64,000 bases of DNA, taken from positions 159,854-223,853 of the forward strand of contig CADCVR010000001.1 of assembly GCA_902806205.1 (NCBI GenBank), in the 5' to 3' direction. Positions within the stretch are counted from its first letter, which is position 1, and the number at the start of each line of letters is the position of its first letter. This DNA comes from an uncultured Solirubrobacteraceae bacterium. GTDB taxonomy: Bacteria > Actinomycetota > Thermoleophilia > Solirubrobacterales > Solirubrobacteraceae. Both the position numbers and the translations under genes were made by a program. Below the pieces are notes generated by a model that saw only the letters and a list, made by a program, of their open reading frames with translations, was not told where the DNA came from and did no database searches. Below are positions 26,735 through 35,179 of this stretch, one piece after another.

Positions 26735-28786
26735 CTAGCGCTCCACGGCGCAGCGGACCTTGTGCATGAGCACCGGAACGCTGAAGGGCTTGGAGACGTG
26801 ATCGAAGGCGCCGAGCTCGAGCGCCTTGAGCACCTCGTCCTCAGAGGAGCGCGACGTGAGCATGATCACGCGCGTGCGCCGCAGCGCCCCCTCCTCGCGC
26901 AGCCGGCGCAGCACCGCCACTCCGTTGAGGCCCGGGAGGTCGACGTCCAGCAGCAGCACGCGCGGGCGGACCGAGCGGTCGTCGCCGCACAGGACCCGCA
27001 CGGCGTCCGTACCGTCCTTCAGCCAGCGCGTCCGACAGCCCCGCGTCTCCAGGGTGTGCATCAGCAGCTCTCCGAGCAGTTCGTCGTCCTCGACCACGGC
27101 GACGTCCACCTCCGCCACCTGATCGCTCGTGTCGATCTCCTGCTCCACCGTCAGCACCCGGTTCCTGCCCGCAGACTTCGCTCGGAAGAGCGCCTCGTCC
27201 GCCGTGTGGTAGAGGGCCTCGACGTCCTGCCCGTCCTCGGGGTACTGCGACACCCCGGCGCTGAAGCTCACGTGGAAGCGCTCGTCCCCGGCGCGGAACT
27301 CCTCGGCTCGGAAGCTCTCAAGCAGCTCCGCCACCCGCTGGACGCCGTCCCAGCGCGTCATCCCGTACATGCCGACGACGAACTCCTCGCCGCCCCACCG
27401 GGACACCACGTCGTCCCCGGGGAAGCTGCGGAGAAGGAGCTCGCCGAGGCGTTGCAGCACACCGTCCCCGGCCGCGTGTCCGTAGCGGTCGTTGATGTTC
27501 TTCAGGTGGTCCAGGTCGAGCTCGACGAGGCAGAGCGGCTGGTTGAAGCGGCCCGCGAGCCGTGTGAGCTGCCCGAGTGCCTCGCGGGAGGTCCGCCGGT
27601 TGGCGACGCCCGTCAGGCCGTCGGTCTCCGCGAGCGCCTGGTGCAGGCGCGAGCGATCGAGCCGGTTCTTGATCCGGGTCACGAGCTCGGCGGGGATGAT
27701 CGGCTTCAGCAGGTAGTCGTCGGCCCCGGCGACGAAGACCTCCTGGACTGTCTCGGGGTCACGGCGGGCCGTGAGGAAGAGCACGGGAACGGTGGCCCAG
27801 CGCGGATCGTTGCGCAGGACCCGGCACAGCTCGATCCCGCTGGCGCCCGGCATGTCGACGTCGAGCAGGATGAGCGCGGGCGAGACCCGCTCGAGCTCGT
27901 CCCAGAACCGCATCGGATCCCCGAGCGTCGTGACTTCCAGTCCCTGGGGTTCCATCACCGCTCGCACGCTGTCGAGGATCACCGGATCGTCGTCCACCGC
28001 CAGCAGCCGGGTGCCCGCGGATCGGGCCTGCTCGAGGACGTAGCCGACCTGATCCAGCGCCTCGGACGGCGGAAGCGACTTCTGCAGGAAGCCCTTCGCC
28101 CCGCCCCGCGCCACGGCCATGCGGTCCGTGAACCCGTTGCGCACCGTGAAGACCAGCACCGGCACGGGGGGCGCCCAGTCCGAGAGCTCTGCCAGCAATT
28201 CGTAGGCGGTGCTGGTCCCGTTCTTGAAGGTGAGATCGAGCAGGACGACGTCGGGACGCTCGCGCGTCGCCCGCTCGCGCCCCTCCTCCGGCGTCGAGGC
28301 GACCTGCGCTCGCATGCCCCGGCGCACCGCCTCGGCCGCCAGTCGGCCGGTGAGATCGACATCGTCGTCGACGAGCAGGATCAACGGCGGCTTCTCCCAG
28401 CGACGTGTCGGGGCCACCGAGGGACGGTCGACGGGCGTCGCGCTCAGCTCGCTCCTGAGCTGCACCAACAGCTCGGAGAGCAGCGGGACGCGCGCGGGGC
28501 CGAGCGTCGCGGGAATCTCGAGGATCAGCTCCACCTCGTGGGCACACTGCGAGCCCTTGGTGAAGCCGAACGTGCCCAGGGTGCCGGCCAGCTTGTGCGC
28601 CTCCCGCTCGGCTTCGGCCCGCAGCCCTTCGTCGAGCACTCCGCGAACGAGCGCCGCGACAGCGCGCTCGAGGACACCGACCCGATCGAGGATCGCCTGC
28701 TCGTGCTGCTTCCACAGCGTCGCGAGGGCGGCCTGCGTCCCGTCGACCGGGGCGGCGTCGGTGGACGTGTCACCCGCGAGGGTCAT
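26735..28786 (-). CDS. Hpt-REC-REC-GGDEF-REC diguanylate cyclase (copy B)
   Basis: Paralogue of the protein at 15829-17841 with identical domain order in 683 residues: Hpt-like helices with EAHKLAGTLG (His64); receiver 1 (LILLVDDDVD, VVLLDLTFKNG, FLQKSLPP), intact unlike copy A; receiver 2 (LLAVDDDPVI, LILLDVDMPG, LLKPI); GGDEF with GGEEF and the same flanking FVVGMYGM; C-terminal receiver 3 (VAVVEDDELL, VLLLDVDLPG, VSKPFSVPVLM). The position of the inhibitory I-site reads PGDD, so the Arg is missing and product feedback may be absent. The ATG at 28786 overlaps the receiver stop by 4 bases. Second gene of the nine-gene operon. Confidence 0.94.
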   Translation of the reverse strand: MTLAGDTSTDAAPVDGTQAALATLWKQHEQAILDRVGVLERAVAALVRGVLDEGLRAEAEREAHKLAGTLGTFGFTKGSQCAHEVELILEIPATLGPARVPLLSELLVQLRSELSATPVDRPSVAPTRRWEKPPLILLVDDDVDLTGRLAAEAVRRGMRAQVASTPEEGRERATRERPDVVLLDLTFKNGTSTAYELLAELSDWAPPVPVLVFTVRNGFTDRMAVARGGAKGFLQKSLPPSEALDQVGYVLEQARSAGTRLLAVDDDPVILDSVRAVMEPQGLEVTTLGDPMRFWDELERVSPALILLDVDMPGASGIELCRVLRNDPRWATVPVLFLTARRDPETVQEVFVAGADDYLLKPIIPAELVTRIKNRLDRSRLHQALAETDGLTGVANRRTSREALGQLTRLAGRFNQPLCLVELDLDHLKNINDRYGHAAGDGVLQRLGELLLRSFPGDDVVSRWGGEEFVVGMYGMTRWDGVQRVAELLESFRAEEFRAGDERFHVSFSAGVSQYPEDGQDVEALYHTADEALFRAKSAGRNRVLTVEQEIDTSDQVAEVDVAVVEDDELLGELLMHTLETRGCRTRWLKDGTDAVRVLCGDDRSVRPRVLLLDVDLPGLNGVAVLRRLREEGALRRTRVIMLTSRSSEDEVLKALELGAFDHVSKPFSVPVLMHKVRCAVER

Positions 28787-29181
28787 GCGTCGGAGCCGCC
28801 GTTGAGTTCCCAGCCGAGGATCGTGGCGACCTGGCGGGCGAGATCCTCCACCGCGAACGGCTTCGCGATCATGCCGGCCGCGCCGAGCGACTCTGCGCGC
28901 GCCCGATCGGCCGGCTTGTCCTTGGCGGTCACGAGAATCACGGGGATCCGGGCGGTGGTGGGCTTCGACCGGAGCGCCGCAAGCGTGGCGAAACCGTCCA
29001 TGTCTGGCATCACCACGTCGAGGAGGATGGCTTCGGGCGCCTCGGCGCCGGCGCGCTCCAGCGCCTCGAGGCCCGACTCGGCGCAGAGCACGTCCCAACC
29101 GCCGATCGCGTCGAGCGCCATCTGCGCGAGCTGGCGCACCAGGCCCGAATCGTCCACCACCAATATGCGTCTGCGACCCAC
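28783..29181 (-). CDS. single-domain response regulator (copy B)
   Basis: Stand-alone receiver of 132 residues: ILVVDDSGLV, phospho-Asp in ILLDVVMPDMDG, VILVTAKDKP and Lys in MIAKPFAVEDL. First gene of the nine-gene operon ending at cheR. The frame is open upstream to 29289, but the GTG at 29181 (VGRRRILVVDD) is chosen because similarity begins there and an AGGGAGG site lies about 10 bases ahead. In a Wsp-like scheme CheA would pass phosphate to this receiver or to receivers of the following GGDEF protein. Close relative of the receiver at 15437-15832. Confidence 0.92.
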   Translation of the reverse strand: MGRRRILVVDDSGLVRQLAQMALDAIGGWDVLCAESGLEALERAGAEAPEAILLDVVMPDMDGFATLAALRSKPTTARIPVILVTAKDKPADRARAESLGAAGMIAKPFAVEDLARQVATILGWELNGGSDA

Positions 29182-29310
29182 GCGGCGTTGCCTCCCTGGT
29201 CGTTTGCCCGGCACCGCTGTATCGGTCGCCGGACCGCAACCCATGAGCGGCGGGCTGCCGGTGACGAGCATCTGGTGAACGCAACTCACTGGACGCGTAA
29301 AGTGGCGCCG

Positions 29311-30831
29311 GTGAACGCCGCCGTCCAGTCAACGGATTCCCTCGACGCGCTCGACGCCGCGGCACCCCGGGACGTGCGCGTGGCGATCGTCGGTGCCGGC
29401 TTCGGCGGCCTCGGCGCCGCGATCCGGCTGCGGGAGGAGGGGATCGACGACGTGCTCATCCTCGAGCGCGCCGCCGAGCTCGGCGGAACCTGGCGGGAGA
29501 ACACGTACCCCGGTGCCGCCTGCGACGTGCCGAGCCAGCTCTACTCGTTCTCCTTCGCGCTCAACCCCGACTGGACCCGGTTCTACGCGCCGCAGGCCGA
29601 GATCCTCGAGTACCTCCGCCGGACGGCGCGGGAGCGCGGCCTGGAGGAGTGCATCCGCTTCGGCGCCGACCTGCGCTCCGCCCGCTGGGACCAAGCCCGG
29701 CAGCGCTGGCGCATCGAGACCGCCGGCGGCCTGGTCACCGCGGAGGCGCTCGTGGCCGCCGCCGGGCCGCTGAGCGAGCCGAGCGTCCCGGACGTTCGGG
29801 GCCTGGGCAGCTTCACGGGGACGGTGTTCCACTCCGCCCGGTGGCGCCACGACCACGATCTCACCGGCCGGCGGGTCGCGGTGATCGGCACGGGCGCCTC
29901 GGCGGCGCAGTTCGTCCCGCACGTGCGCGGAAAGGCTGCCCACACCGACGTCTACCAGCGCACCCCGGGCTGGATCCTCCCGCGGCTCGATCGCGCGATA
30001 GGCCCGCGGACCCGGGCGCTCTTCCGCCGCCGCCCCGCCGCGCAGCGCCTCGCGCGCAACGCGATCTACTACACCGCCGAGCTGCTCGTCGTCGGGCTCG
30101 TGCACGACAAGCGCGCGCTGTCGCCCTTCGAGGCGATCGCGCGGATCAAGCTGCGCCGCGCCGTCAGGGATCCCACGTTGCGCAGCAAGCTGACGCCGAA
30201 CTACCGCATCGGCTGCAAGCGCATCATCTTCTCCGACGATTACCTGCCGGCGCTGGCCTCACCGGACGTCGAGCTGGTCACCGACGCGATCGCGCGAATC
30301 GAGCCGGAAGGGATCCTCACCGCCGACGGCAGCTTCCGCCCCGTCGACACGATCATCCTCGGCACGGGCTTCAAGGCGTTCGACTCGCCGGTCGCGCACC
30401 GGATCGTCGGCACGGACGGTCGCTCGCTGGCCGAGGCGTGGGGACCGGCAGGTCCACAGGCCTACGTGGGGACGGTCATCGCCGGCTTCCCGAACCTCTT
30501 CTTTCTCATCGGCCCGAACACCGGGCTCGGGAACAACTCGATGATCAACATCATCGAGGCCCAGGTCGAGTTCGTCGTGCGTGCGCTGCACGGGATGGAG
30601 GCCGCCGGGGTCGGTGCGATCGACGTGCGCCGCGAGGTCCAGGAGGAGTACAACGCCGGGCTGCAGGAGCGCATGGTCGGCACGGCGTGGACCGACGGCG
30701 GCTGCCAGTCGTGGTACCTCACCGCCGACGGCACGAACCGCACGCTGTGGCCGAACTTCTCCGACGCGTTCAGGCGCCGGCTGCGGCGCTTCGACCTCGG
30801 CGACTTCCGCACGGCGCCGGGTCGCCGCTAG
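29311..30831 (+). CDS. flavin monooxygenase, Baeyer-Villiger type
   Basis: NADPH- and FAD-dependent monooxygenase predicted to insert oxygen into ketones or related substrates; substrate unknown. The 506 residues carry the first Rossmann motif IVGAGFGGLGAAIRL, the FMO-like ELGGTWRENTYPGAACD, the Baeyer-Villiger fingerprint FTGTVFHSARW (FxGxxxHxxxW), a second Rossmann motif VIGTGASAAQFVP, and the closing FPNLFFLIGPNTGLGNNSM. Two in-frame GTGs (29302 and 29311) could start it; neither has a convincing ribosome site, so the start is uncertain by a few codons. It is divergent from the signalling operon (129 bases apart) and its end overlaps the pepP-like stop by 4 bases. Confidence 0.9.
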   Translation: MNAAVQSTDSLDALDAAAPRDVRVAIVGAGFGGLGAAIRLREEGIDDVLILERAAELGGTWRENTYPGAACDVPSQLYSFSFALNPDWTRFYAPQAEILEYLRRTARERGLEECIRFGADLRSARWDQARQRWRIETAGGLVTAEALVAAAGPLSEPSVPDVRGLGSFTGTVFHSARWRHDHDLTGRRVAVIGTGASAAQFVPHVRGKAAHTDVYQRTPGWILPRLDRAIGPRTRALFRRRPAAQRLARNAIYYTAELLVVGLVHDKRALSPFEAIARIKLRRAVRDPTLRSKLTPNYRIGCKRIIFSDDYLPALASPDVELVTDAIARIEPEGILTADGSFRPVDTIILGTGFKAFDSPVAHRIVGTDGRSLAEAWGPAGPQAYVGTVIAGFPNLFFLIGPNTGLGNNSMINIIEAQVEFVVRALHGMEAAGVGAIDVRREVQEEYNAGLQERMVGTAWTDGGCQSWYLTADGTNRTLWPNFSDAFRRRLRRFDLGDFRTAPGRR

Positions 30832-31955
30832 TCGAGTTCAGTCGACATGGACGCGGTGGTCGAGGGCTGACCCTCGAACCGCGGCGCGGTCAGAAGCTCC
30901 TTCGAGAGGCCCGTCAGCACCTCGTGGCCGTCCTCGGTGACCACGACGAGGTCCTCGATGCGCACCCCGACCTCGCTCGGGACGTAGACCCCGGGCTCGA
31001 TGGTGACCACGTGCCCCGCGGCAAGCGCGACCTCGCCCTGGCGTCGCAGCCACGGCCCCTCGTGGACGTCCAGGCCGACGCCGTGACCGAGTCCGTGACC
31101 GAAGTGCTCGGCGTGGCCGGCCGCCTCGATGATCTGGCGGGCGACCGCGTCGACCTCCCGGCCGAGCGGGCCCGGGGCAACGGCCGCCAGCGCCGCGCGC
31201 TGCGCCCGGAGCACGATCGCGTATACGTCGCGGTCGTGCGGGGTCACGTCGGCGGAAGTGGCGAACGTCCGGGTGCAGTCCGAGGCGTAGCCGTTGAGTT
31301 GGGCGCCCCAGTCGATGACGCAGAGGGTCCCCCCCGGGATGACGACGTCGCGCGGGACCGCGTGCGGCAGCGCGCCGTGCGGACCGGCGGCGACGATCGG
31401 CGCGAAGGCGGTGCCGTCGGCGCCGAGACGGCGCATGGTGAGCTCGAGGTCGAGCGCAACCGCCCGCTCAGTCCGGCCCGCCAGGCCACGGCTCAGGACG
31501 TCTTCGAGCGCCTCGTCGGCCAGGCGCTGCGCGGCGCGGATGCGCTCGAGCTCGGCGGGGTCCTTGACCATCCGCAGCGTCTCGACCATGCCGCCCGCGG
31601 CGACGAGGTCAACCTCGCCGGCGACGAGTCCGGCCAGGCGGGCGTGCTCCTTGACGCTCATCGCCGCGTCGTCGAACCCCAACCGGAACGGGCCCTCGGG
31701 CAGGCCCGCGGCGAGCTTCTCGAGGAGGTCTTGGTCGATCTGGCGCTCCCAGACCGGATCGAGCTGCTCGGCGCTCTGGGTGAGGTAGCGGAAGTCGGTC
31801 ACGAAGCGCCGCAGCCCGCCGTCCCCCACCAGCGCCAGGCCGCTGGAGCCGGTGAAGCCCGTGACGTAGCGGACGTTCGTCGCGTCGGTGATGAGGACCG
31901 CGTCGAGCTGCGCGGCGTGGACGGCAGCCTCGAGCCGGTCGGCGCGCTCAGCCAT
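30828..31955 (-). CDS. pepP: Xaa-Pro aminopeptidase/dipeptidase (M24 family)
   Basis: Metallopeptidase removing N-terminal residues ahead of proline. The 375 residues have a creatinase N-terminal domain (about 1-125) and a pita-bread M24 domain with all five metal ligands visible: Asp in VIDWGAQLNGY, Asp in ASDCTRTF, His in GHGLGHGVGLDVHEGP, Glu in TIEPGVY, Glu in RIEDLVVV. Whether it is a PepP aminopeptidase or PepQ-like dipeptidase is not decided. It overlaps aroQ by 8 bases. In many Gram-positive genomes this gene is followed directly by efp; here a 20-kb block intervenes. Confidence 0.93.
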   Translation of the reverse strand: MAERADRLEAAVHAAQLDAVLITDATNVRYVTGFTGSSGLALVGDGGLRRFVTDFRYLTQSAEQLDPVWERQIDQDLLEKLAAGLPEGPFRLGFDDAAMSVKEHARLAGLVAGEVDLVAAGGMVETLRMVKDPAELERIRAAQRLADEALEDVLSRGLAGRTERAVALDLELTMRRLGADGTAFAPIVAAGPHGALPHAVPRDVVIPGGTLCVIDWGAQLNGYASDCTRTFATSADVTPHDRDVYAIVLRAQRAALAAVAPGPLGREVDAVARQIIEAAGHAEHFGHGLGHGVGLDVHEGPWLRRQGEVALAAGHVVTIEPGVYVPSEVGVRIEDLVVVTEDGHEVLTGLSKELLTAPRFEGQPSTTASMSTELD

Positions 31956-32394
31956 CGAGCGCCTGCTTGATGCGCACCAGGGCCTCGCGGTAGCCGTCCG
32001 GTCCCTGACCGCTCACCGTGGCCAGGCACAGCTCCTCGATCACCGACAGGTGACGCCACTCCTCCCGGTCGGAGGGGTTCGACAAGTGCACCTCGACCGC
32101 GGGCAGGGCGGCGATCTCCAGCGCTTCGCGGATCGCCCACGCGTAGTGCGTCCACGCGCCCGGGTTGATGAGGATGCCGTCCGCGAGCCCTTCGAGCGTG
32201 TGCAGGTGCTCGACGAGCGCTCCCTCGTGGTTGGTCTGGAAGAAGCGCGCGGTCAGCCCGAGCTCGGCGGCCCACGCCGTGATGCGGTACTCGAGCGCGT
32301 CGAAGGTCAGGCCCCCGTAGATCTGCGGGTCCCGGCGCCCGAGCTGGTCGAGATTCACCCCGTGGACGATCTCGATGCGGTTGCGGACGGACAC
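31948..32394 (-). CDS. aroQ: type II 3-dehydroquinate dehydratase
   Basis: Third step of the shikimate pathway, dehydroquinate to dehydroshikimate. The 148-residue protein has the family's catalytic loop (LGRRDPQIYGGLT, with the essential Arg and Tyr), NHEGALVEHLH, the INPGAWTHYAWAIREAL block and the substrate-binding EVHLSN. The first loop reads HGVNLDQLG rather than the commoner GPNLNLLG, a modest divergence. Lies 37 bases after aroKB in an aroC-aroKB-aroQ-pepP operon. Confidence 0.95.
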   Translation of the reverse strand: MSVRNRIEIVHGVNLDQLGRRDPQIYGGLTFDALEYRITAWAAELGLTARFFQTNHEGALVEHLHTLEGLADGILINPGAWTHYAWAIREALEIAALPAVEVHLSNPSDREEWRHLSVIEELCLATVSGQGPDGYREALVRIKQALDG

Positions 32395-32431
32395 GGCGGC
32401 GAAGGTTCGCAGGTCGGGCCCGGAGGCCGTC

Positions 32432-33964
32432 TCAAGGCTCGGCCACGAGCTCTGCCACCGCGGCCAGCAGGTCTCCCGCGCTCACAGGGCGGCCGTGACG
32501 GACGTCGCCCGGAGCCTCGACGAGCACGAAGGGCACGTGCTCGGCGACGCGCTTCTTGTCCCGCCGGGTCGCCTCGGCAACCGCAGCGGGGTCGATGCCG
32601 TCGATCGTCGTCGGCAGCCCGGCCGCGGCCAGCAGTTCGGCGACCTCCGCCCGCAGCCCGGGCTGGCCGGAGAGCGTGAGTGCCGCCAGCAGCCCCAGTC
32701 CGACGGCCTCGCCGTGGCGCAGGCGCGCGTAGCCCGTCACGGTCTCGATCGCGTGGCCGACGGTGTGGCCGAGATTGAGCACCTGGCGCGCGCCGCCGTC
32801 CCGTTCGTCCGCGGCGACGACGCGGAGCTTCGTGCGCGCGCAGGCGAGGATCGTCGCGTCGTCGACGGCGCGCCCTTCGGAGAGGTGCGCCCAGAGCGGG
32901 CCGCCCGCGATCAGGGCCGTCTTGAGGACTTCGGCGTAGCCCGCCGCGTGCTCCTCCGGCGGGAGCGAGGCGAGCGTCGACGGGTCGACGATCACCGCTG
33001 CGGGCTGGTGGTAGGCACCGACGTAGTTCTTGGCCTCCGGGAGGTCGACGCCCGTCTTGCCGCCGTAGGCCGCGTCGACCTGGGCGACGACGGTCGTCGG
33101 GACCTGCACGACGGGCACGCCCCGCTGGAACGTCGCGGCGCAGAAGCCGGCGAGGTCGCCGACGACGCCGCCGCCGAGCGCGACGACGTGGTCGGCGCGG
33201 GTGGCGCCCTGGGCGACGAGTGCCCGCCAGACCGCCTCGGCGGTCGCGAGCGTCTTGGCGCTCTCCCCCGGCGGGATCTCCACCAGGCCCGTCGGCTCGG
33301 GCACCCGGCCGGCGTAGAGCGGCGCGACCGTCTCGTCGGAGACGCAGAAGCGGCGGCCGCCCGCGGGCCACGCCACACCGCCGAGCGCGCCGCGGCCGAC
33401 GAGCACGGGGTAGTCGCCCGACGCGCTGTGCGCCCACACGAGCCGGACGCCGTCGGGCGCGTCGGCGAGCGCGAGCAGGTGCGGCAACGCCTGCGCCAGG
33501 CGGCCGCGCGGCCCCTCCGGCAGGAAGGCGTCGGCGAGGCCCTCGTAGATCGCCAGCCGCTCGCGGTACAGCGCCAGGAAGGCGTCGCGGTCGCGCGCGA
33601 GCGGGCGCCCGCGACCGCTCGCACGGCTCCAGGCGGTCTCCGGGGTGATCTCGCAGAGAACGACCGTGTGGCGCGCCAGCTCGGCTCGCACCCTCGGCGA
33701 CGCCACCGCCCCGCCGCCCAGCGAGATCATCCCGCCGTCGGCCTGGGCGAGCAGGCCGCAGACGACCTGCTCCTCGCGGGCGCGGAACGCGGCCTCCCCC
33801 TCCCGGTCGAAGACCTCTGCGATCCGCTTGCCCCACGCGGCCTCGATGATGCGGTCGGAGTCGGCGGCCTCGCCGGCCCCGGCCAGTCTCGCCGCCTCCC
33901 GGGCCTGGGTCGTCTTCCCGGCTCCCATGAAGCCGACGAAGACGAGCGAGGGGCGCGGGCTCAC
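32432..33964 (-). CDS. aroKB: shikimate kinase - 3-dehydroquinate synthase fusion
   Basis: One polypeptide (510 residues) catalyses steps 5 and 2 of the shikimate pathway. The N-terminal shikimate kinase (about 1-160) has Walker A GFMGAGKTT, the shikimate-binding DSDRIIE and Arg/GGG region (ISLGGGAVAS), and the lid arginine segment SGRGRPLARDR. The C-terminal dehydroquinate synthase (about 170-510) has the NAD motif GGGVVGDLAGF, AAYGGKTGVDLPEAKN, the metal-ligand NLGHTVGHAIE and RHGEAVGLG. The kinase part is slightly shorter than free AroK but has all motifs. Overlaps aroC by 4 bases. The fusion guarantees equal amounts of the two enzymes; a comparable fusion is known in Thermotoga. Confidence 0.95.
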   Translation of the reverse strand: MSPRPSLVFVGFMGAGKTTQAREAARLAGAGEAADSDRIIEAAWGKRIAEVFDREGEAAFRAREEQVVCGLLAQADGGMISLGGGAVASPRVRAELARHTVVLCEITPETAWSRASGRGRPLARDRDAFLALYRERLAIYEGLADAFLPEGPRGRLAQALPHLLALADAPDGVRLVWAHSASGDYPVLVGRGALGGVAWPAGGRRFCVSDETVAPLYAGRVPEPTGLVEIPPGESAKTLATAEAVWRALVAQGATRADHVVALGGGVVGDLAGFCAATFQRGVPVVQVPTTVVAQVDAAYGGKTGVDLPEAKNYVGAYHQPAAVIVDPSTLASLPPEEHAAGYAEVLKTALIAGGPLWAHLSEGRAVDDATILACARTKLRVVAADERDGGARQVLNLGHTVGHAIETVTGYARLRHGEAVGLGLLAALTLSGQPGLRAEVAELLAAAGLPTTIDGIDPAAVAEATRRDKKRVAEHVPFVLVEAPGDVRHGRPVSAGDLLAAVAELVAEP

Positions 33965-35127
33965 GCCGCCGGGCGCCAGCCGATGCGCTCCCGGTAGGCG
34001 GCCAGCGCGGCGTGCACGTCGTCGATGTGGTCACCGCCGAACTTCGCGCGGTACGCGTCGGCCAGCACGAGCGCCACCATCGCCTCGCCGACGACGCCGG
34101 CGGCGGGCACCGTGCACGAGTCCGTCCGTTCGCGCAGGGCCTCCGCGGGCTCCTTGGTCTCGATGTCGACGGAGCGCAGCGGCTTGGTCAGGGTGGGCAG
34201 TGGCTTCATCGCGACACGCGCGACGAGCGGGTCGCCCGTGCTCATGCCGCCCTCGATCCCACCGGCGTGGTTGGTGGGCCGGGTGAACCTCCCGTGAGCG
34301 AAGAAGATCTCGTCGTGCGCGCCCGAGCCCGGCGTCTGCGCGAGCCCGAAGCCGTCCCCGAACTCCACGCCCTTCATCGCCTGGATCGAGACGAGTGCCA
34401 TGGCGAGGCGTCCGTCCAGACGCTCCTCCCAGGAGACGTGTGAGCCCAGGCCGGGCACGAGGCCGAAGGCGACGACCTCGTAGACCCCGCCGATCGACTC
34501 GTTGGCCTTGCGCTGTGCGTTGATGTGCCTGACCATCTCGCGGCTGGCCGACGGGTCCAGGCAGCGGACGGGATCCTCGTCGACGCCGGCGAAGTCCGCG
34601 AGGGTGAGCGCCGCGCGCGGGCCGACGGCCACCTCGCCGATGCGCGTGACGTGGGAGACGACCTCGACGCCGAGCGCCCGCAGGAACGCCTTGGCCACCG
34701 CGCCGCCGGCGACGCGCGCGGCGGTCTCGCGCGCCGAAGCGCGCTCGAGGATGTCCCGCACGTCGCTGAGCCCGTACTTCTGGGTGCCGACGAGGTCGGC
34801 GTGGCCCGGGCGCGGCAGGTGCACCTCGGGGACCGCGGCCTCCACGGGCCACGGGTTCATCCGCTCTTCCCAGTTGGAGTAGTCCTTGTTGGCGACGTGC
34901 AGCGCGATCGGGCCGCCGAGCGTCCGGCCGTGTCGCACCCCGGAGGTGACGTGCGCGCGATCGGTCTCGATCTTCATGCGACCGCCGCGACCGTGGCCGA
35001 GCTGGCGGCGGGCCATGTCGCGGTCGATGGCCTCGCGGTCGAGCTCGAGCCCTGCGGGCAGGCCTTCGACGAGGCAGGTGAGGCCGGGGCCGTGCGATTC
35101 CCCGGCGGTGATGAGCCGCAATGCCAT
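33961..35127 (-). CDS. aroC: chorismate synthase
   Basis: Last shikimate step, EPSP to chorismate, needing reduced FMN. The 388 residues carry all three signatures: GESHGPGLTCLVEGLPAG, GRMKIETD with VTSGVRHGRTLGGPIAL, and the C-terminal NHAGGIEGGMSTGDP plus RTDSCTVPAAGVVGEAM. The ATG at 35127 (MALRLITAG) is chosen from the family start, although the frame opens 7 codons earlier. First gene of the aro operon and 52 bases downstream of the pilus cluster, which reads in the same direction, so read-through is possible. Confidence 0.97.
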   Translation of the reverse strand: MALRLITAGESHGPGLTCLVEGLPAGLELDREAIDRDMARRQLGHGRGGRMKIETDRAHVTSGVRHGRTLGGPIALHVANKDYSNWEERMNPWPVEAAVPEVHLPRPGHADLVGTQKYGLSDVRDILERASARETAARVAGGAVAKAFLRALGVEVVSHVTRIGEVAVGPRAALTLADFAGVDEDPVRCLDPSASREMVRHINAQRKANESIGGVYEVVAFGLVPGLGSHVSWEERLDGRLAMALVSIQAMKGVEFGDGFGLAQTPGSGAHDEIFFAHGRFTRPTNHAGGIEGGMSTGDPLVARVAMKPLPTLTKPLRSVDIETKEPAEALRERTDSCTVPAAGVVGEAMVALVLADAYRAKFGGDHIDDVHAALAAYRERIGWRPAA

Positions 35128-35179
35128 GGACCCCACTCTATGGAGCACGTCCGCGACCAGGGCTGCGGCGCGGGCGGAA

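Noticed and set aside
29190..29215. A GGGCAAAC sequence on the minus strand ahead of the receiver gene, like the start of a GEMM riboswitch
   Set aside because: It reads GGGCAAACGACC and has no GTGGGACGCAAAGCC partner or GNRA stem nearby, so it is not a second c-di-GMP aptamer.
25664..29278. A 1204-codon open frame on the plus strand
   Set aside because: Antisense to the HEAT, GGDEF and receiver genes, which have clear catalytic motifs; no recognisable domain.
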